The position numbers and the translations under genes were made by a program. A stretch of 64,000 nt of DNA, taken from the NCBI RefSeq assembly GCF_029633865.1, contig NC_079216.1, positions 68,165,667 through 68,229,666 of the forward strand. The letters are read 5' to 3'. This stretch comes from Lampris incognitus (lineage: Eukaryota > Chordata > Actinopteri > Lampriformes > Lampridae). The notes under the pieces are model-generated. The model saw only the letters and a program-made list of their open reading frames with translations, was not told the DNA's origin and did not search any database. The first letter of the stretch is position 1. The number at the start of each line of letters is the position of its first letter. This document shows positions 1 to 13,800 of this stretch, in pieces.

Positions 1-39
1 CGAGGTAAGAGCTTCTCCCACTAAACTCAGCACAACAAG

Positions 40-346
40 TGTGTTTGGTAGATGATGTCTTGGTTGTAACGATGCTTCTTGGCAGTAACTCTTCTATCAG
101 GCAGCTGATGGGCAGCCCCTGGGTACCAGAAGCTCAACACAAGAGTCAACAGCAACAGCAAAATAAGCTGTTTGACAAATGTTTCATGGGCACAACCCAC
201 ATACTGAGCTCCGCTGCTCATCCCACAAATGCATGTTCCTTACAAATGTGGCCCCATTTAAAAGAGAAATAAACAGGCTTTCCAACGGTATAAGATTTAT
301 TGCCAAGAAGCATCGTTACAACAAAGAAATACTCTACCAAACACAC
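40..346. mobile_element. Foldback or MITE-like element with about 47-bp terminal inverted repeats
   Basis: The arm at 40-86 (starts GTGTGTTTGGTAG, contains GTAACGATGCTTCTTGGCA) and the arm at 299-346 (contains TGCCAAGAAGCATCGTTAC, ends CTACCAAACACAC) are inverted copies with a few mismatches. They enclose about 210 bp without coding capacity. This is the layout of a small non-autonomous DNA element. No convincing target-site duplication was found, so the family is not assigned. Confidence 0.5.
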
Positions 347-636
347 ATGTCCTTACTTTTTGTGCTGAGTATACATGAAGGCTGACAGAGCAGCTGTGGC
401 CTGTGTGCCTTTGAATGCTGCGCATGCTGTTGGCGGGAGAAAAGGGCGCGGGCTCTGCCAGCTAGCTAAATCATTAGCAACACGTCTTACACGCGTGTTT
501 GCTGGCGCGCCGCCCGGTGCTTTGAATGGGGAATTACAACAAAACAACGTTGTTGGGACTAAAATGTCGTCGATGCGGTTTGAGAAGGATGTGGAATCAC
601 AACTGACAGCTCGACTCCTCCGTCACCCACATCATC
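347..636. other. Non-coding stretch, nothing recognised
   Basis: Short overlapping open frames only, and no recognisable domain or repeat. It lies beyond the probable end of ube2h. Confidence 0.5.
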
Positions 637-985
637 TATGACCTCACAGCAAGAAGGTCCTGGGTTCGAGCCCCGGGGTAGTCCAACCTTGGGGGTCATC
701 CCGGGTCGTCCTCTGTGTGGAGTTTGCATGTTCTCCCCGTGTCTGTGTGGGTTTCCTCCGGGGGCTCCGGTTTCCTCCCACAGTCCAAAGACATGTAGGG
801 CAGGTGACTCGGCCGTACTGAATTGTCCCTAGGTGTGAATGTATGTGGGCCCTGTGATGGCCTGGTGGACTGTTCAGGGTGTCTCTCCGCCTGCTGCCCA
901 GTGAGTGCTGGGATAGGCACCAGCATCCCTGCGACCCTGAGAGCAGGATAAGCGGTTGGGATAATGGATGATGGATGGACGTTGC
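637..985 (+). mobile_element. V-SINE-type SINE, 5'-truncated
   Basis: The tRNA-like head keeps the B-box-like GGTTCGAGCCCC but lacks the A box. It is followed by the conserved central domain of vertebrate V-SINE/HE1 elements (GTTTGCATGTTCTCCCCGTG, GGTTTCCTCCCACAGTCCAA). The 3' tail resembles L2-type LINE tails (GGGATAGG...GGATAAGCGG) and ends in ATGG repeats. The family is known to use LINE reverse transcriptase acting on this tail. Confidence 0.8.
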
Positions 986-1084
986 AGAGTCTTCTCGCTG
1001 GGCTTCAATGCAGTCCAATGGGGTAGTCGTTTAAGCCCTCACAGTAGACCAGTACTCACCTCCTTTTAGAAAACAGGACGTTCA

Positions 1085-4000
1085 GAGTACAATCATGTGC
1101 ATCTTTATTTATGTTTATTCCTGATATTTTGTGAACAGGAGAGGTCATGTAGTGTGACAACTGACGGTGCAGATGCAACAAGGACAACATATTTCTGGAA
1201 GTGTAAAATAAAGTCATTTTAACTCAGGACATGTCTTGACGGTACTGTGACCTTTCACCTCTCGAAAAGGGCACATGACATGTTTCTTGAAAGTGTAAAT
1301 GAATGCCCCATTGGGCTGTATTGAAGCTTAGTGGGAATATTCAGCCAAGTCTTTCAATACTCGGGCCATCGGTCAAGTTTCTGTTTGTATGAATCCAAAC
1401 AATGCCTGACAACGATTTGATGTGGTCCGAGTCCAAAACAGACAAACCTGTCCTTTAACCTACAACTGGAAGGAAACCATGTCATGCAGAAGATGTGTGA
1501 CCGTTTGTATGTTTAGACACATTAAAACCGCTGGGTGTGATAGGTCTCTCCGCATACAAACATCAGAAAACTGAGGACAGTCTTACTGATTTCTGTGTTT
1601 AATCACGTAGTGGCCCTGGGGGGCCTCCCTACTTATCCTATGGCATCAGGTTAAAATAAGAGGGGAAAACATGTGACTGGAAACAAGAGACGGCCACCAT
1701 CAGTCAGTCCCATCAGCAGGCAGCGCCACCTACAGCCTTAGTGTTGTCCCTTAGACATCATCTTTCCTCACAGTGGGCCTTAACACCTTGCAAAGGCATG
1801 AGATTCTAGATTTTAGTGGCTTGAGATAAAAAAAAAAGGGGGGGGAGTCCATAACACACATTTGAGCCCCAACATTGATAGGCTATCAAATAATGACTCT
1901 AGCATGAAGACATTCTATCAATGTGTTGTATATATGTATAGTTTATTTATTCAAGTTACAAGGGAAGCACACTTGTTAATTTTGTTGCCTTTCAAAGTGG
2001 GGCTTAACTTGACTTGTATCCTGGACATTAGGGCAGAAAGACAAATAAAAACATGAGACCTGAAAGGGCATCAGACACAGGTCTGTCATTACTAAATAAA
2101 ATAGGTAGTAGACACATGAATTTGGATGGTGACAACAGGCCAGGCTGCACGGTTAGTTCACTTTCATTTTTCTTGCAAAAGGCAGTAAACCCAAAACAAA
2201 TGTCTTTTTTAGTCACTTTATCCTCAGAACAACACCAAAACCCTTCTACTTACCAATGGTCATTTAAGCCATTTCAACATAGTCGTCAAGTTTGAACATT
2301 TTTTTAATGCCAAATCTAAATTCAAATTATTGTTATTTGCAAAGCTAACTTAAATTGATTTTCAAACCAAGGTTGTGAAAAGAAAAAGTTGATCAGTTTC
2401 GCAATACTTAGTAAACACAAATTTAGTAAGTTTTCATAGTCTGTATGTCAGTCATTTCTTGATAAATGCTTTTCAGACTAAAGTTTTTTTTTAATAAATA
2501 ACTAACAAAGATTGGGTCAACTCTGATTAAGCTACATTTTCTCCATAACGTGAGAAAAGTATCCTCATTCTGACGGTGGGAAGATCAACTTTTACATGGC
2601 ACATCATACAGTCAGGCCTGCCTCGGTACGACAACACACTACAGACGTGTGACAGCATTCACACCATCATTATAACAGCCCAGTGTAGACTCATAAACTC
2701 TGACGGTCAGTTCGCACTGCTCTGACCAAGCCTCCTCTTGTGCAGACCCACACTGCAGGGCACTGACGTCACCAGGCACACAGTTCAACATCATTTCAAG
2801 CGACAAGCTCCTGTGAGTGCCTTGTCTCTAAATTTAATACGGTCTCCGTTACACAGCTCCATTAAATCTGCCATCGGCTGAAGTGTAAACCGAGACAGCC
2901 ATCGTGAGGGTCAGATGCATTGAGTAATATTGCTCGTTTTTGTTGTTAAGCTAATTTGGATGTAGACTCCCAGGAATATCAAGTCTCAAAACACCACCTT
3001 CATCATATGTAAAGCCAGTGGGAGACTTAATTTTTTAGATATGGAGCAGATCCATTAGAATTTGGTCCCGCCATTTTGGCAGCCATAGGCCATTGGTGGC
3101 ATTAAAAAAGAAATTTTAAAAAAGCCATCGGAACGGAAACAGTGAACGAAACGCTGAGATGTTGAGCAAATGAAAAAAAAGATCACTTCTGTATGACAAC
3201 GCAAGCTTTCAGTTTGAAGGGGCATTAGGCAGGCTCTCCAGGTAGGCCAGTTCACCTGAACACCAACCATAAAGATGGACTCATTTGCATAAGAAAGAGT
3301 AAGGGTGCAAGAGTGTCTTAAGAGGATGTGTTTCAACAAAGTATGACTCCTCTCAGAGACAAAGAAGTAAAATGTTCCTCATCTTTACAGGACAATTAAC
3401 TTTTACACTTGTGTGTCATGTAAGTATTAAACCATACGTTGATAGGATTCACCACCCACAAATAAAAACTACCTCTACACAACTCAAACACCTAATACAG
3501 TTTAACACAAGCAATAGGCAAAATTTAGAAGTTAAACAATTCAACAAGGACCTTGTTAATGCCCCCTCCCCCTCCTGTTTCCTGCACCACAAACACTAAG
3601 TTGACCAGGGTCCCCTTCCCTCCCCAAAATTCCTACGCTTTACAAAGCCCTAGACAACTGCAGTCAATGTCATGCCACCAGATACAAAAAGATACTCAGA
3701 AAGTGGCAAACGCTTTCCTAAAACAGAGAGGAGGTGATGGAAGGTGTAGGTAGGGTGTTGAGTCTCCAGTGAGGACATCTGCTGGGCATAAGGGACCAGT
3801 GCACCACAGGTACCCATAAGGCTCAAGTTTGTAAAATTGTTACACACATGCACGCATGCACGCTTGAACACACTCACAAAAGATGCACACATCTGATGTG
3901 ATGTCTCTTCCTGGATGTCCTGGTACACCTCTATAGGGGTGGAAATGCTAACAGCTGTTTTCACGACAGTCGTGGTGTGTTGGGTAAGTAGGCGCGGGTA

Positions 4001-4823
4001 CTGGCCCAAGAGCCTCACAGAGGGCAATCTGTCAGACGGGTCATGTGCAACCCTCCTCATCTATAAATGGTAAAAGCAGTATCAACCGCACTGTGGCTAG
4101 AGGATCCTTGGATGTGCCAACTACAATTGCAACTTTCCAAGCTTTTACACGGAAAAACAAAAGCCCACAGCTGTGAATGGAAATTCACTTTCTAAAGTTG
4201 TGATTCTGCAGACATGGTGAACTGCCATCCTGCAGGTCTCCGATGACAAGCCTAGAGAAAAGCCAGCCTGATGAAATAATCACAAATAGAATACAGACAA
4301 AAACCCAAGAAATAATAACATCTAACAAAAAAAAAAAAGAGGTGGTGAAATGTGGCTATGGGACTGGCTGGCATACTGAGTGTAAACAGTCCGCCGCTGT
4401 CTTCGTGCAGTAATAACAGTCTTGTCCTCCCAGCATTGTTCTCTAAAGCCCACCTCCTGTCCTCTGTCTTGGTCCCGCTGCGCGGTTTGGACCGGCTGTA
4501 GAGCCAAGGTCAAGAGAGGGAGAAGCCTGGCCGCAGGTAGCAGCCACAAAAGATGATGGAAATCGACAAATTATTTTCTTTACTGCTCATAGTAGGTTCC
4601 TGGGGGGGGGGGGGGGGCAGTCAATGATGACGCCCTAACAGAGCACGAGACTCAACAGTATCCTGATGCAGATCCTCATGAAGCGACAAAAATCCTTGTT
4701 GGTCTGTTTTTCATTGTAAAAAAAAAATCATCTGGTTTAAATATGAATATAACAATGAGTGTCTGCTTATCTGTAGGAAAAGAGAGTCTGCATGGAGGAG
4801 GGGGAGAGGATCTCCCCCCTTCA
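1085..4823 (-). other. ube2h: Probable ube2h 3'UTR and polyadenylation region
   Basis: No coding exon is seen between the ube2h stop and about 1085. On the minus strand two AATAAA signals lie at 1114-1119 and 1104-1109, which would place cleavage near 1085-1095. Another minus-strand AATAAA lies near 1943. UBE2H is known to have a long 3'UTR of several kilobases, so a length near 3.7 kb is plausible. The end is inferred from signals alone; no transcript evidence is available here. Confidence 0.5.
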
Positions 4824-7800
4824 CTACAACTCCATATCCTGAGCCTCGTCCTCCGAGAAGTCTGACATGGAGCTCTCAGATGAGGAGTCACCCACTCCCT
4901 CCTCTTGCTCCTTCAGTGCCTCCTCCGTGGCATACTTCTGGATGTACTCTGTGAGTGGGGGGACAGAGAGATTGTTTTATCTTTACTAACACACTTTCAC
5001 TCAGGAATATGAAATATGAGGGAACGCAGTCGCCACATGCTGGTGTTTTGTTATGTATATTAGTTTACCCTCATTTCCTACGCCCATTTACCAAACAGCT
5101 TACCGAAGAATGCAAAAGGGACCCCCACCTTTAATTTTGTGTTTGTAGTCTTCGGGCCTATGCAGGTACATGGCAGCCGCGTCTCCGTTCAGAGGATCAA
5201 TGGGATTGGGGTAGGCAAGCAGCTGGGGGAGGAACGACTCAAAGATGTTGGTGAGGTCTGGTTGAGGTGGACAGAGGGATCAGGTTAGGCCAGTGAGAAA
5301 GCATGGAAGGTAGAGATGTAATACACGAAACTCAAAGAACAAGTGCATTATCATTATTGCACAAAACAGTCATGGTGCAACGACAATATGCGATCACATT
5401 ATTTACCACAAGATGTTTCTAGTGAAGCCGTGTATCTGCACGGTACTGTATGCAGCCTCCCTTCTGCTGTAATAACGCTACTATTTAAAAAGGGACAGAA
5501 GACGGTAGCAGTTCTATTTAAACACTCAGCTCTGAATCTGTCTGCCCTTCCTAAAACACACGAAGCGCTAACCGGTGCACAGGCTTGACCTCTACGTCTG
5601 CACAGGTTAATGTGACCTTCTCAGGATCACAACGCCATTTTGCAAAGGTGCATATGTAAAATAAACACCTCACTTCAACACACAGCGTGTCTTTGGTAAG
5701 TATAATGAATGCAAATAAAGGCTGATGTCTAATGAAACACACATGTCGAGGTCAGAATAATGTTTGTTTTCTCTTTCAATAACATTTCAGAAATGAAATA
5801 TAATCTCTCCCTCATAACTAGTAGCATTCTGCCAAGCATGAATAGATTCATCCCAAAAACCTTTTTTACACCACCAAATATTGGAATATTTATGCGAATA
5901 AATAAAGTGATAATATTTGCAAACAAAACATAGCAAACACAGGTAGTAAATATATTTACAGTTACTTGGAAAACACAGATTTACATCAGGAATGGGTACA
6001 CAGTCGGCTGCTGGACGGACTTCAGCCAGGATTTATCTGATGAACGCAGACAGCTTTGTTTTGCATTGTTGGAAAGACATCAACACACACACAGTTGACA
6101 TGACTGTTACTGTAACTCACTGAAGTGACTTTATAATCCAAAGCAGAAATAATCACTTGTCCTGAACTACAATCTCATAAGTAGTCCTTCAAGAGCTGCA
6201 ACCTCCAGCTCATTTTGAAATGGACCTTTTTTCTATTTGTTTACAAGCTGAAGTAGTTTTCAAACGTCTAACAGTGAGTTGTCAGAACTATCTACACTGC
6301 TGCCACAGGCCCACATCATGTGCTGATACTAACAGTGTGTTATCAGAACTATCTACACTGCTGCCACAGGCCCACATCATGTGCTGATACTAACAGTGTG
6401 TTATCAGAACTATCTACACTGCTGCCACAGGCCTACATCATGTGCTGATACTAACAGTGTGTTGGTCAGAACTATCTACACTGCTGCCACAGGCCTACAT
6501 CATGTGCTGATACTAACAGTGTGTTATCAGAACTATCTACACTGCTGCCACAGGCCTACATCATGTGCTGATACTAACAGTGTGTTGGTCAGAACTATCT
6601 ACACTGCTGCCACAGGCCCACATCATGTGCTGATACTAACAGTGAGTTGGTCAGAACTATCTACACTGCTGCCACAGGCCCACATCATGTGCTGATACTA
6701 ACAGTGTGTTGGTCAGAACTATCTACACTGCTGCCACAGGCCCACATCATGTGCTGATACTAACAGTGAGTTGTCAGAACTATCTACACTGCTGCCACAG
6801 GCCCACATCATGTGCTGATACTAACAGTGAGTTGTCAGAACTATCTACACTGCTGCCACAGGCCCACATCATGTGCTGATACTAACAGTGTGTTATTAGA
6901 ACTATCGACACTGCTGCCACAGGCCCACATCATGTGCTGATACTAACAGTGTGTTATCAGAACTATCTACACTGCTACCACAGGCCCACATCATGTGCTG
7001 ATACTAACAGTGTGTTATCAGAACTATCTACACTGCTGCCACAGGCCCACATCATGTGCTGATACTAACAGTGTGTTATTAGAACTATCTACACTGCTGC
7101 CACAGGCCCACATCATGTGCTGATACTAACAGTGTGTTATCAGAACTATCTACACTGCTGCCACAGGCCCACATCATGTGCTGATACTAACAGTGTGTTA
7201 TCAGAACTATCTACACTGCTGCCACAGGCCCACATCATGTGCTGATACTAACAGTGAGTTGTCAGAACTATATACACTGTTGCCACAGGCCCACATCATG
7301 TGCTGATACTAACAGTGTGTTATCAGAACTATCTACACTGCTGCCACAGGCCCACATCATGTGCTGATACTAACAGTGTGTTATCAGAACTATATACACT
7401 GTTGCCACAGGCCCACATCATGTGCTGATACTAACAGTGAGTTATCAGAACTATCTACACTGCTGCCACAGGCCCACATCATGTGCTGATACTAACAGTG
7501 TGTTATCAGAACTATCTACACTGCTGCCACAGGCCCACATCATGTGCTGATACTAACAGTGTGTTATTAGAACTATCTACACTGCTGCCACAGGCCCACA
7601 TCATGTGCTGATACTAACAGTGTATTATCAGAACTATCTACACTGCTGCCACAGGCCTACATCATGTGCTGATACTAAGTGTGTTATCAGAACTATCTAC
7701 ACTGCTGCCACAGGCCCACATCATGTGCTGATACTAACAGTGTGTTATTAGAACTATCTACACTGCTGCCACAGGCCCACATCATGTGCTGATACTAACA

Positions 7801-10800
7801 GTGTGTTATCAGAACTATATACACTGTTGCCACAGGCCCACATCATGTGCTGATACTAACAGTGTGTTATCAGAACTATCTACACTGCTGCCACAGGCCC
7901 ACATCATGTGCTGATACTAACAGTGTGTTATCAGAACTATCTACACTGCTGCCACAGGCCCACATCATGTGCTGATACTAACAGTGTGTTATTAGAACTA
8001 TCTACACTGCTGCCACAGGCCCACATCATGTGCTGATACTAACAGTGTGTTATCAGAACTATCTACACTGCTGCCACAGGCCCACATCATGTGCTGATAC
8101 TAACAGTGTGTTATCAGAACTATCTACACTGCTGCCACAGGCCCACATCATGTGCTGATACTAAGTGTGTTATCAGAACTATCTACACTGCTGCCACAGG
8201 CCCACATCATGTGCTGATACTAACAGTGTGTTATTAGAACTATCTACACTGCTGCCACAGGCCCACATCATGTGCTGATACTAACAGTGTGTTATCAGAA
8301 CTATCTACACTGCTGCCACAGGCCCACATCATGTGCTGATACTAACAGTGTGTTATCAGAACTATCTACACTGCTGCCACAGGCCTACATCATGTGCTGA
8401 TACTAACAGTGTGTTATCAGAACTATCTACACTGCTGCCACAGGCCCACATCATGTGCTGATACTAAGTGTGTTATCAGAACTATCTACACTGCTGCCAC
8501 AGGCCCACATCATGTGCTGATACTAACAGTGTGTTATCAGAACTATCTATACTGCTGCCACAGGCCCACATCATGTGCTGATACTAACAGTGTGTTATCA
8601 GAACTATCTACACTGTTGCCACAGGCCCACATCATGTGCTGATACTAACAGTGTGTTATCAGAACTATCTACACTGCTGCCACAGGCCCACATCATGTGC
8701 TGATACTAACAGTGTGTTATCAGAACTATCTACACTGCTGCCACAGGCCCACATCATGTGCTGATACTAACAGTGTGTTATCAGAACTATCTACACTGCT
8801 GCCACAGGCCCACATCATGTGCTGATACTAACAGTGTGTTATCAGAACTATCTACACTGCTGCCACAGGCCCACATCATGTGCTGATACTAACAGTGTGT
8901 TATCAGAACTATCTACACTGCTGCCACAGGCCCACATCATGTGCTGATACTAAGTGTGTTATCAGAACTATCTACACTGCTGCCACAGGCCCACATCATG
9001 TGCTGATACTAACAGTGTGTTATTAGAACTATCTACACTGCTGCCACAGGCCCACATCATGTGCTGATACTAACAGTGTGTTATCAGAACTATCTACACT
9101 GCTGCCACAGGCCCACATCATGTGCTGATACTAACAGTGTGTTATCAGAACTATCTACACTGCTGCCACAGGCCTACATCATGTGCTGATACTAACAGTG
9201 TGTTATCAGAACTATCTACACTGCTGCCACAGGCCCACATCATGTGCTGATACTAAGTGTGTTATCAGAACTATCTACACTGCTGCCACAGGCCCACATC
9301 ATGTGCTGATACTAACAGTGTGTTATCAGAACTATCTATACTGCTGCCACAGGCCCACATCATGTGCTGATACTAACAGTGTGTTATCAGAACTATCTAC
9401 ACTGTTGCCACAGGCCCACATCATGTGCTGATACTAACAGTGTGTTATCAGAACTATCTACACTGCTGCCACAGGCCCACATCATGTGCTGATACTAACA
9501 GTGTGTTATCAGAACTATCTACACTGCTGCCACAGGCCCACATCATGTGCTGATACTAACAGTGTGTTATCAGAACTATCTACACTGCTGCCACAGGCCC
9601 ACATCATGTGCTGATACTAACAGTGTGTTATCAGAACTATCTACACTGCTGCCACAGGCCCACATCATGTGCTGATACTAACAGTGTGTTATCAGAACTA
9701 TCTACACTGCTGCCACAGGCCCACATCATGTGCTGATACTAACAGTGTGTTATCAGAACTATCTACACTGCTGCCACAGGCCCACATCATGTGCTGATAC
9801 TTCTCAGCGTTTGCAGTGGGACCAGCCCAGCAAGAGGAAAAACTGAAGGTACTTATTCCCCCTGCTGGCTTTGTTGATACATTACAGTCACTTGGGATGG
9901 AGTTCTGTAGCTGATGTTGGTATACGATTTTGAATTTGTTGTCTACTGTTACGCTGAAGATTATCTTAATTCTATGTAATTGATTTTGTGTATGTTATGT
10001 GAACAGGTGTCCCCTGCAACTCTAAGTTTCAAACACAAAATATAGCCGTGAGGCGCAATTTGCATGTTCACCCAACATTAAAGCTGCGAGCAGCAACAAG
10101 CAGGTATCAGCTTCACAAAGCTGAGCGACGTCACCTCAGCTAGTTTGCGTCTGATTTAAAGTCACCTCAGTTAGCATGATTCTGTTTCAAAGTCACCTCA
10201 GCTACTTTGATTGTTTTAAAGTCACCTCAGCTAGTTTGATTCTGTTTTTAAAGTCACCTCAGCTAGTTGGATTCTGTTTTAAAGAGGGAGCGAGACCATC
10301 ACACACCGGTGTCATCATTACAATGTATGCAGAAAAAAAAATCTAAATTCACCAGTCTGTTTAAAAGTCACCTCAGCTAGCTTGATTCTGTTTTAAAGTC
10401 ACCCCAGCTAGCTTGATTCTGTTTTAAAGTCACCTCAGCTAATTTGAGTCTGTTTTAAAGTCACCTCAGCTAGTTTGATTCTGTTTTAAAGTCACCTCAG
10501 CTAATTTGAGTCTGTTTTAAAGTCACCTCAGCTAGTTTGATTCTGTTTTAAAGTCACCTCAGCTAGTTTGAGTCTGTTTTAAAGTCACCTCAGCTAACTT
10601 GATTCTGTTTTAAAGTCACCTCAGCTAATTTGATTCTGTTTTAAAGTCACCTCAGCTACTTTGTTTCTGTTTTAAAGTCACCTCAGGTAGCTTGATTCTG
10701 TTTTAAAGTCACCTCAGCTAGTTCGAGTCTGTTTTAAAGTCACCCCAGCTAGTTTGATTCTGTTTTAAAGTCACGTTAGCTAATTTGAGTCTGTTTTAAA

Positions 10801-13800
10801 GTCACCTCAGCTAGCTTGATGTCACCTAAGCTAGTTGGATTCTGTTTTAAAGTAATCTCAGCTGGTTTGATTCTGTTTTAAAGTCACCTCAGCTAGCTTG
10901 CCATGACGTGCGTTGAAAGACTGGTTCTGGCTCACATCAAAAACATCATTCCCTCCACATTCGACCAGATCAGCTGGGTGTCATCGGCATAACAATGGTA
11001 AGAGAAGTCATGCGAGCGAATAACAGAACCCAGGGATGTCGTGTACAGGGAGAAAAGGAGAGGACCCAGAACCGAACCTTGTGGAACGCCTGTAGTCAGT
11101 CTGCGAGGCTCCAACACAGATCCCCTCCACGTCACCTGGTAGGAGCGACCCATCAGGTAGGATGCAAACATTGAGAGTGCAGAGCCTGTGACACTAAGCC
11201 CCAAAATAACACATTAAGCTAAGAACTCCAGACTGCTTAAAGGTTCTCTATGTAAGACAATAGCTCTGACCCGCCTTGGCCCGTCCTGTCTCATAATACC
11301 ACTTTGTACCTAAAGAGGTGATAGTGAGTGACTGTAGCGTCTGGCCTGCCCTCAGTCCAACTTTTTTCATCAGTTGTTCTGTGAAAATCTATGCCACCTT
11401 TTCTGGAACTGCCCACATATTGTTAAAATTTGGACGGATTTAGCAAATGTTATTCTTAGAAAAACCTCTTTCAACCTTACCTTTCAATCTTACCTTTCAA
11501 CCTTACCTTTCAACTTTACCTTTCAAGCTCACCTTTCAAGCTTACCTTTCAAGCTCACCTTTCAAGCTTACCTTTCAAGCTTACCTTTCTTGTCTTACCT
11601 TTCAACCTTACCTTTCAAGCTCACCTTTCAACTTTACCTTTCAATCTTACCTTTCAACCTTACCTTTCAACCTTACCTTTCAAGCTCACCTTTCAACCTT
11701 ACCTTTCAACCTTACCTTTCAGTCTTACCTTTAAATATTCCCTTTCAACTGCAAGATATACTGCTTCTATTTAACCCCACACATAAAGACCCCAACACGA
11801 TTTTTGTTGTACATTTATTAATTATTCTTGGCAGATTCTTGGTGCATAGGATGAAATAGAATGGGGGGGAAACCCAAACTACGTGTGTTCTTGATACACA
11901 TGCAAAACTACATGAAGACCATTCATTTATGTAAACACAAAAAAAGCAATTCCAACTGTTCATATTTCTGAGAAATGTAATTTAACCTTTGAATAACTGA
12001 TTGTACCCCTGTGTTCAATGTTAGGTTCATGTACGTTTATTGTATTCTTATTGTAATGTCTTGTATGTTTGTTCTTTGTCATTGAATTAAAAAAAATTTT
12101 TTCGTCAGTTTAAATTTAACTGTTGGGGATAACAAATTAAGACAGTGAACATCACTGCGGACTCACTGTCTGACACCACGTCTGAACACCATGTCAGACA
12201 TGTGGTACCTAGTGTCTGAACAACGTCTGTGTCAGTTTCGGTAGCATTTGAATGAAGACTTGTGGAGATATACATGTTAATTCAATTTGCATATTTTGAA
12301 AAATAGAGTGACAGACTTCTGAATTGACCATAGGTTGCAGTGAGGCAAACTCTTGCCACACATCACTGGATGTGCTGACAAATTTTCAGCTCTCGGGGAC
12401 ATAGGGTTTTTTTTTGAAGTTAGGAATATGAAATGTGTAGAAATTTAGTGTAGTTGCAATAAGCCATGCCCACATTAATCAATCATTACTAAAGGTTATT
12501 CATTGACTAAGTCATGACCCTAGACCATGCAAACCCAATTTTATATGACTCCATGCAGCCGATTACGATATAAACTTTACGCATTTGTGGCGCCCTAAGG
12601 GTGAAACACAATGCACTTCAACAGATGTGCTCAACGAACACGCAACATATGCGTCAAGTTTTGTGCTGATTCATCCATCCATGACCCAAACTGCTTATCC
12701 TGCTCTCAGGGTCGCAGGATGCTGGAGCCTATCCCAGCAGTCATTAGGTGGCAGGCGGGAGACACCTTGGACAGGCCACCAGGCCATCACAGGGCCTGTG
12801 TTGATTCAATAAAAAAATGAATGAGTTATGGCTGATTTCCAGCTAAACCCCACCTTTTGCAAAGTTTTTTGATCGATGGCGGTCATGATATTTTTGGACT
12901 GGTTCTGCTCATTTATGGTAGACTTGTGTATCTCAGTTCCCCAAGGCTGTACACAAAATTTGGTGTTGATACAGTCAAAATCCAAAAAGATGTCAAATTA
13001 CTATTTTTCAGTTTATGCAAATTAGAAAAAAATACATCATGGCAGATTTTTATGGTTCAATTGGCTTTTTTGTAGTGCAAATTCAGTTGGATATGTGCAT
13101 TAAATTTCAAGTCAATCTGACTCACGGTGTGGGGGTCCCGGCCTTTCAAATAAAATGTTGTATTCTAGCACCACTACCTGACCAACTGGAGTCATGTTTC
13201 TTGTGAAGCATTTGCACATCATTTCCAATTATTGGGCAAAGTTTCATGTCTCTAACTCACTCCAGCTCACGGCAGTTTGAGTGGCAGCGGCAGACAACAA
13301 GTAACAAACCAGGAAGAAAACAGCAGCGTTCTACCCCCTTCGGGATTTGAAGCCTAACTAAGCTCCAGCCTCTGACCACAGGGCCCTAGAGGGTGTGTTT
13401 TGTGGCAGAAGCTTGCACATTTATTGGGAATGTTCGTGTGGGTGCAAAAGAATGTTGACTCAATTTAAGTTTAACTCGGACAGTTGAAATAGGTGAGAAA
13501 GTCCCTCCGGGTGAGTGCAGCAGCGCATTCTGTTAAAGCGACCTTACCACCTTAGGGCACAACCTCAATACACATGGTAGGTATCACTCAGGTGTAAGAG
13601 GTGCTAATTATGAAGAGCACATCTGAATGACTGCTGTAACACATCACCTACCATAAAGGGCCGTCCATGTCTGATTGATGACATCTAGACACACAGTTCC
13701 TGACCTGAAAAGAGACAAAACCCTGTTATGGGCGGGACTGGAGTGTGATCGAGTTTGTTGTGGTAGAAGAGGCAAAAAGACCTTTTGGGTCAAATGAAGA

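Noticed and set aside
6381-9431. Frames with repeated [18 protein letters not shown].
   Set aside because: Readings of the 61-bp intronic array.
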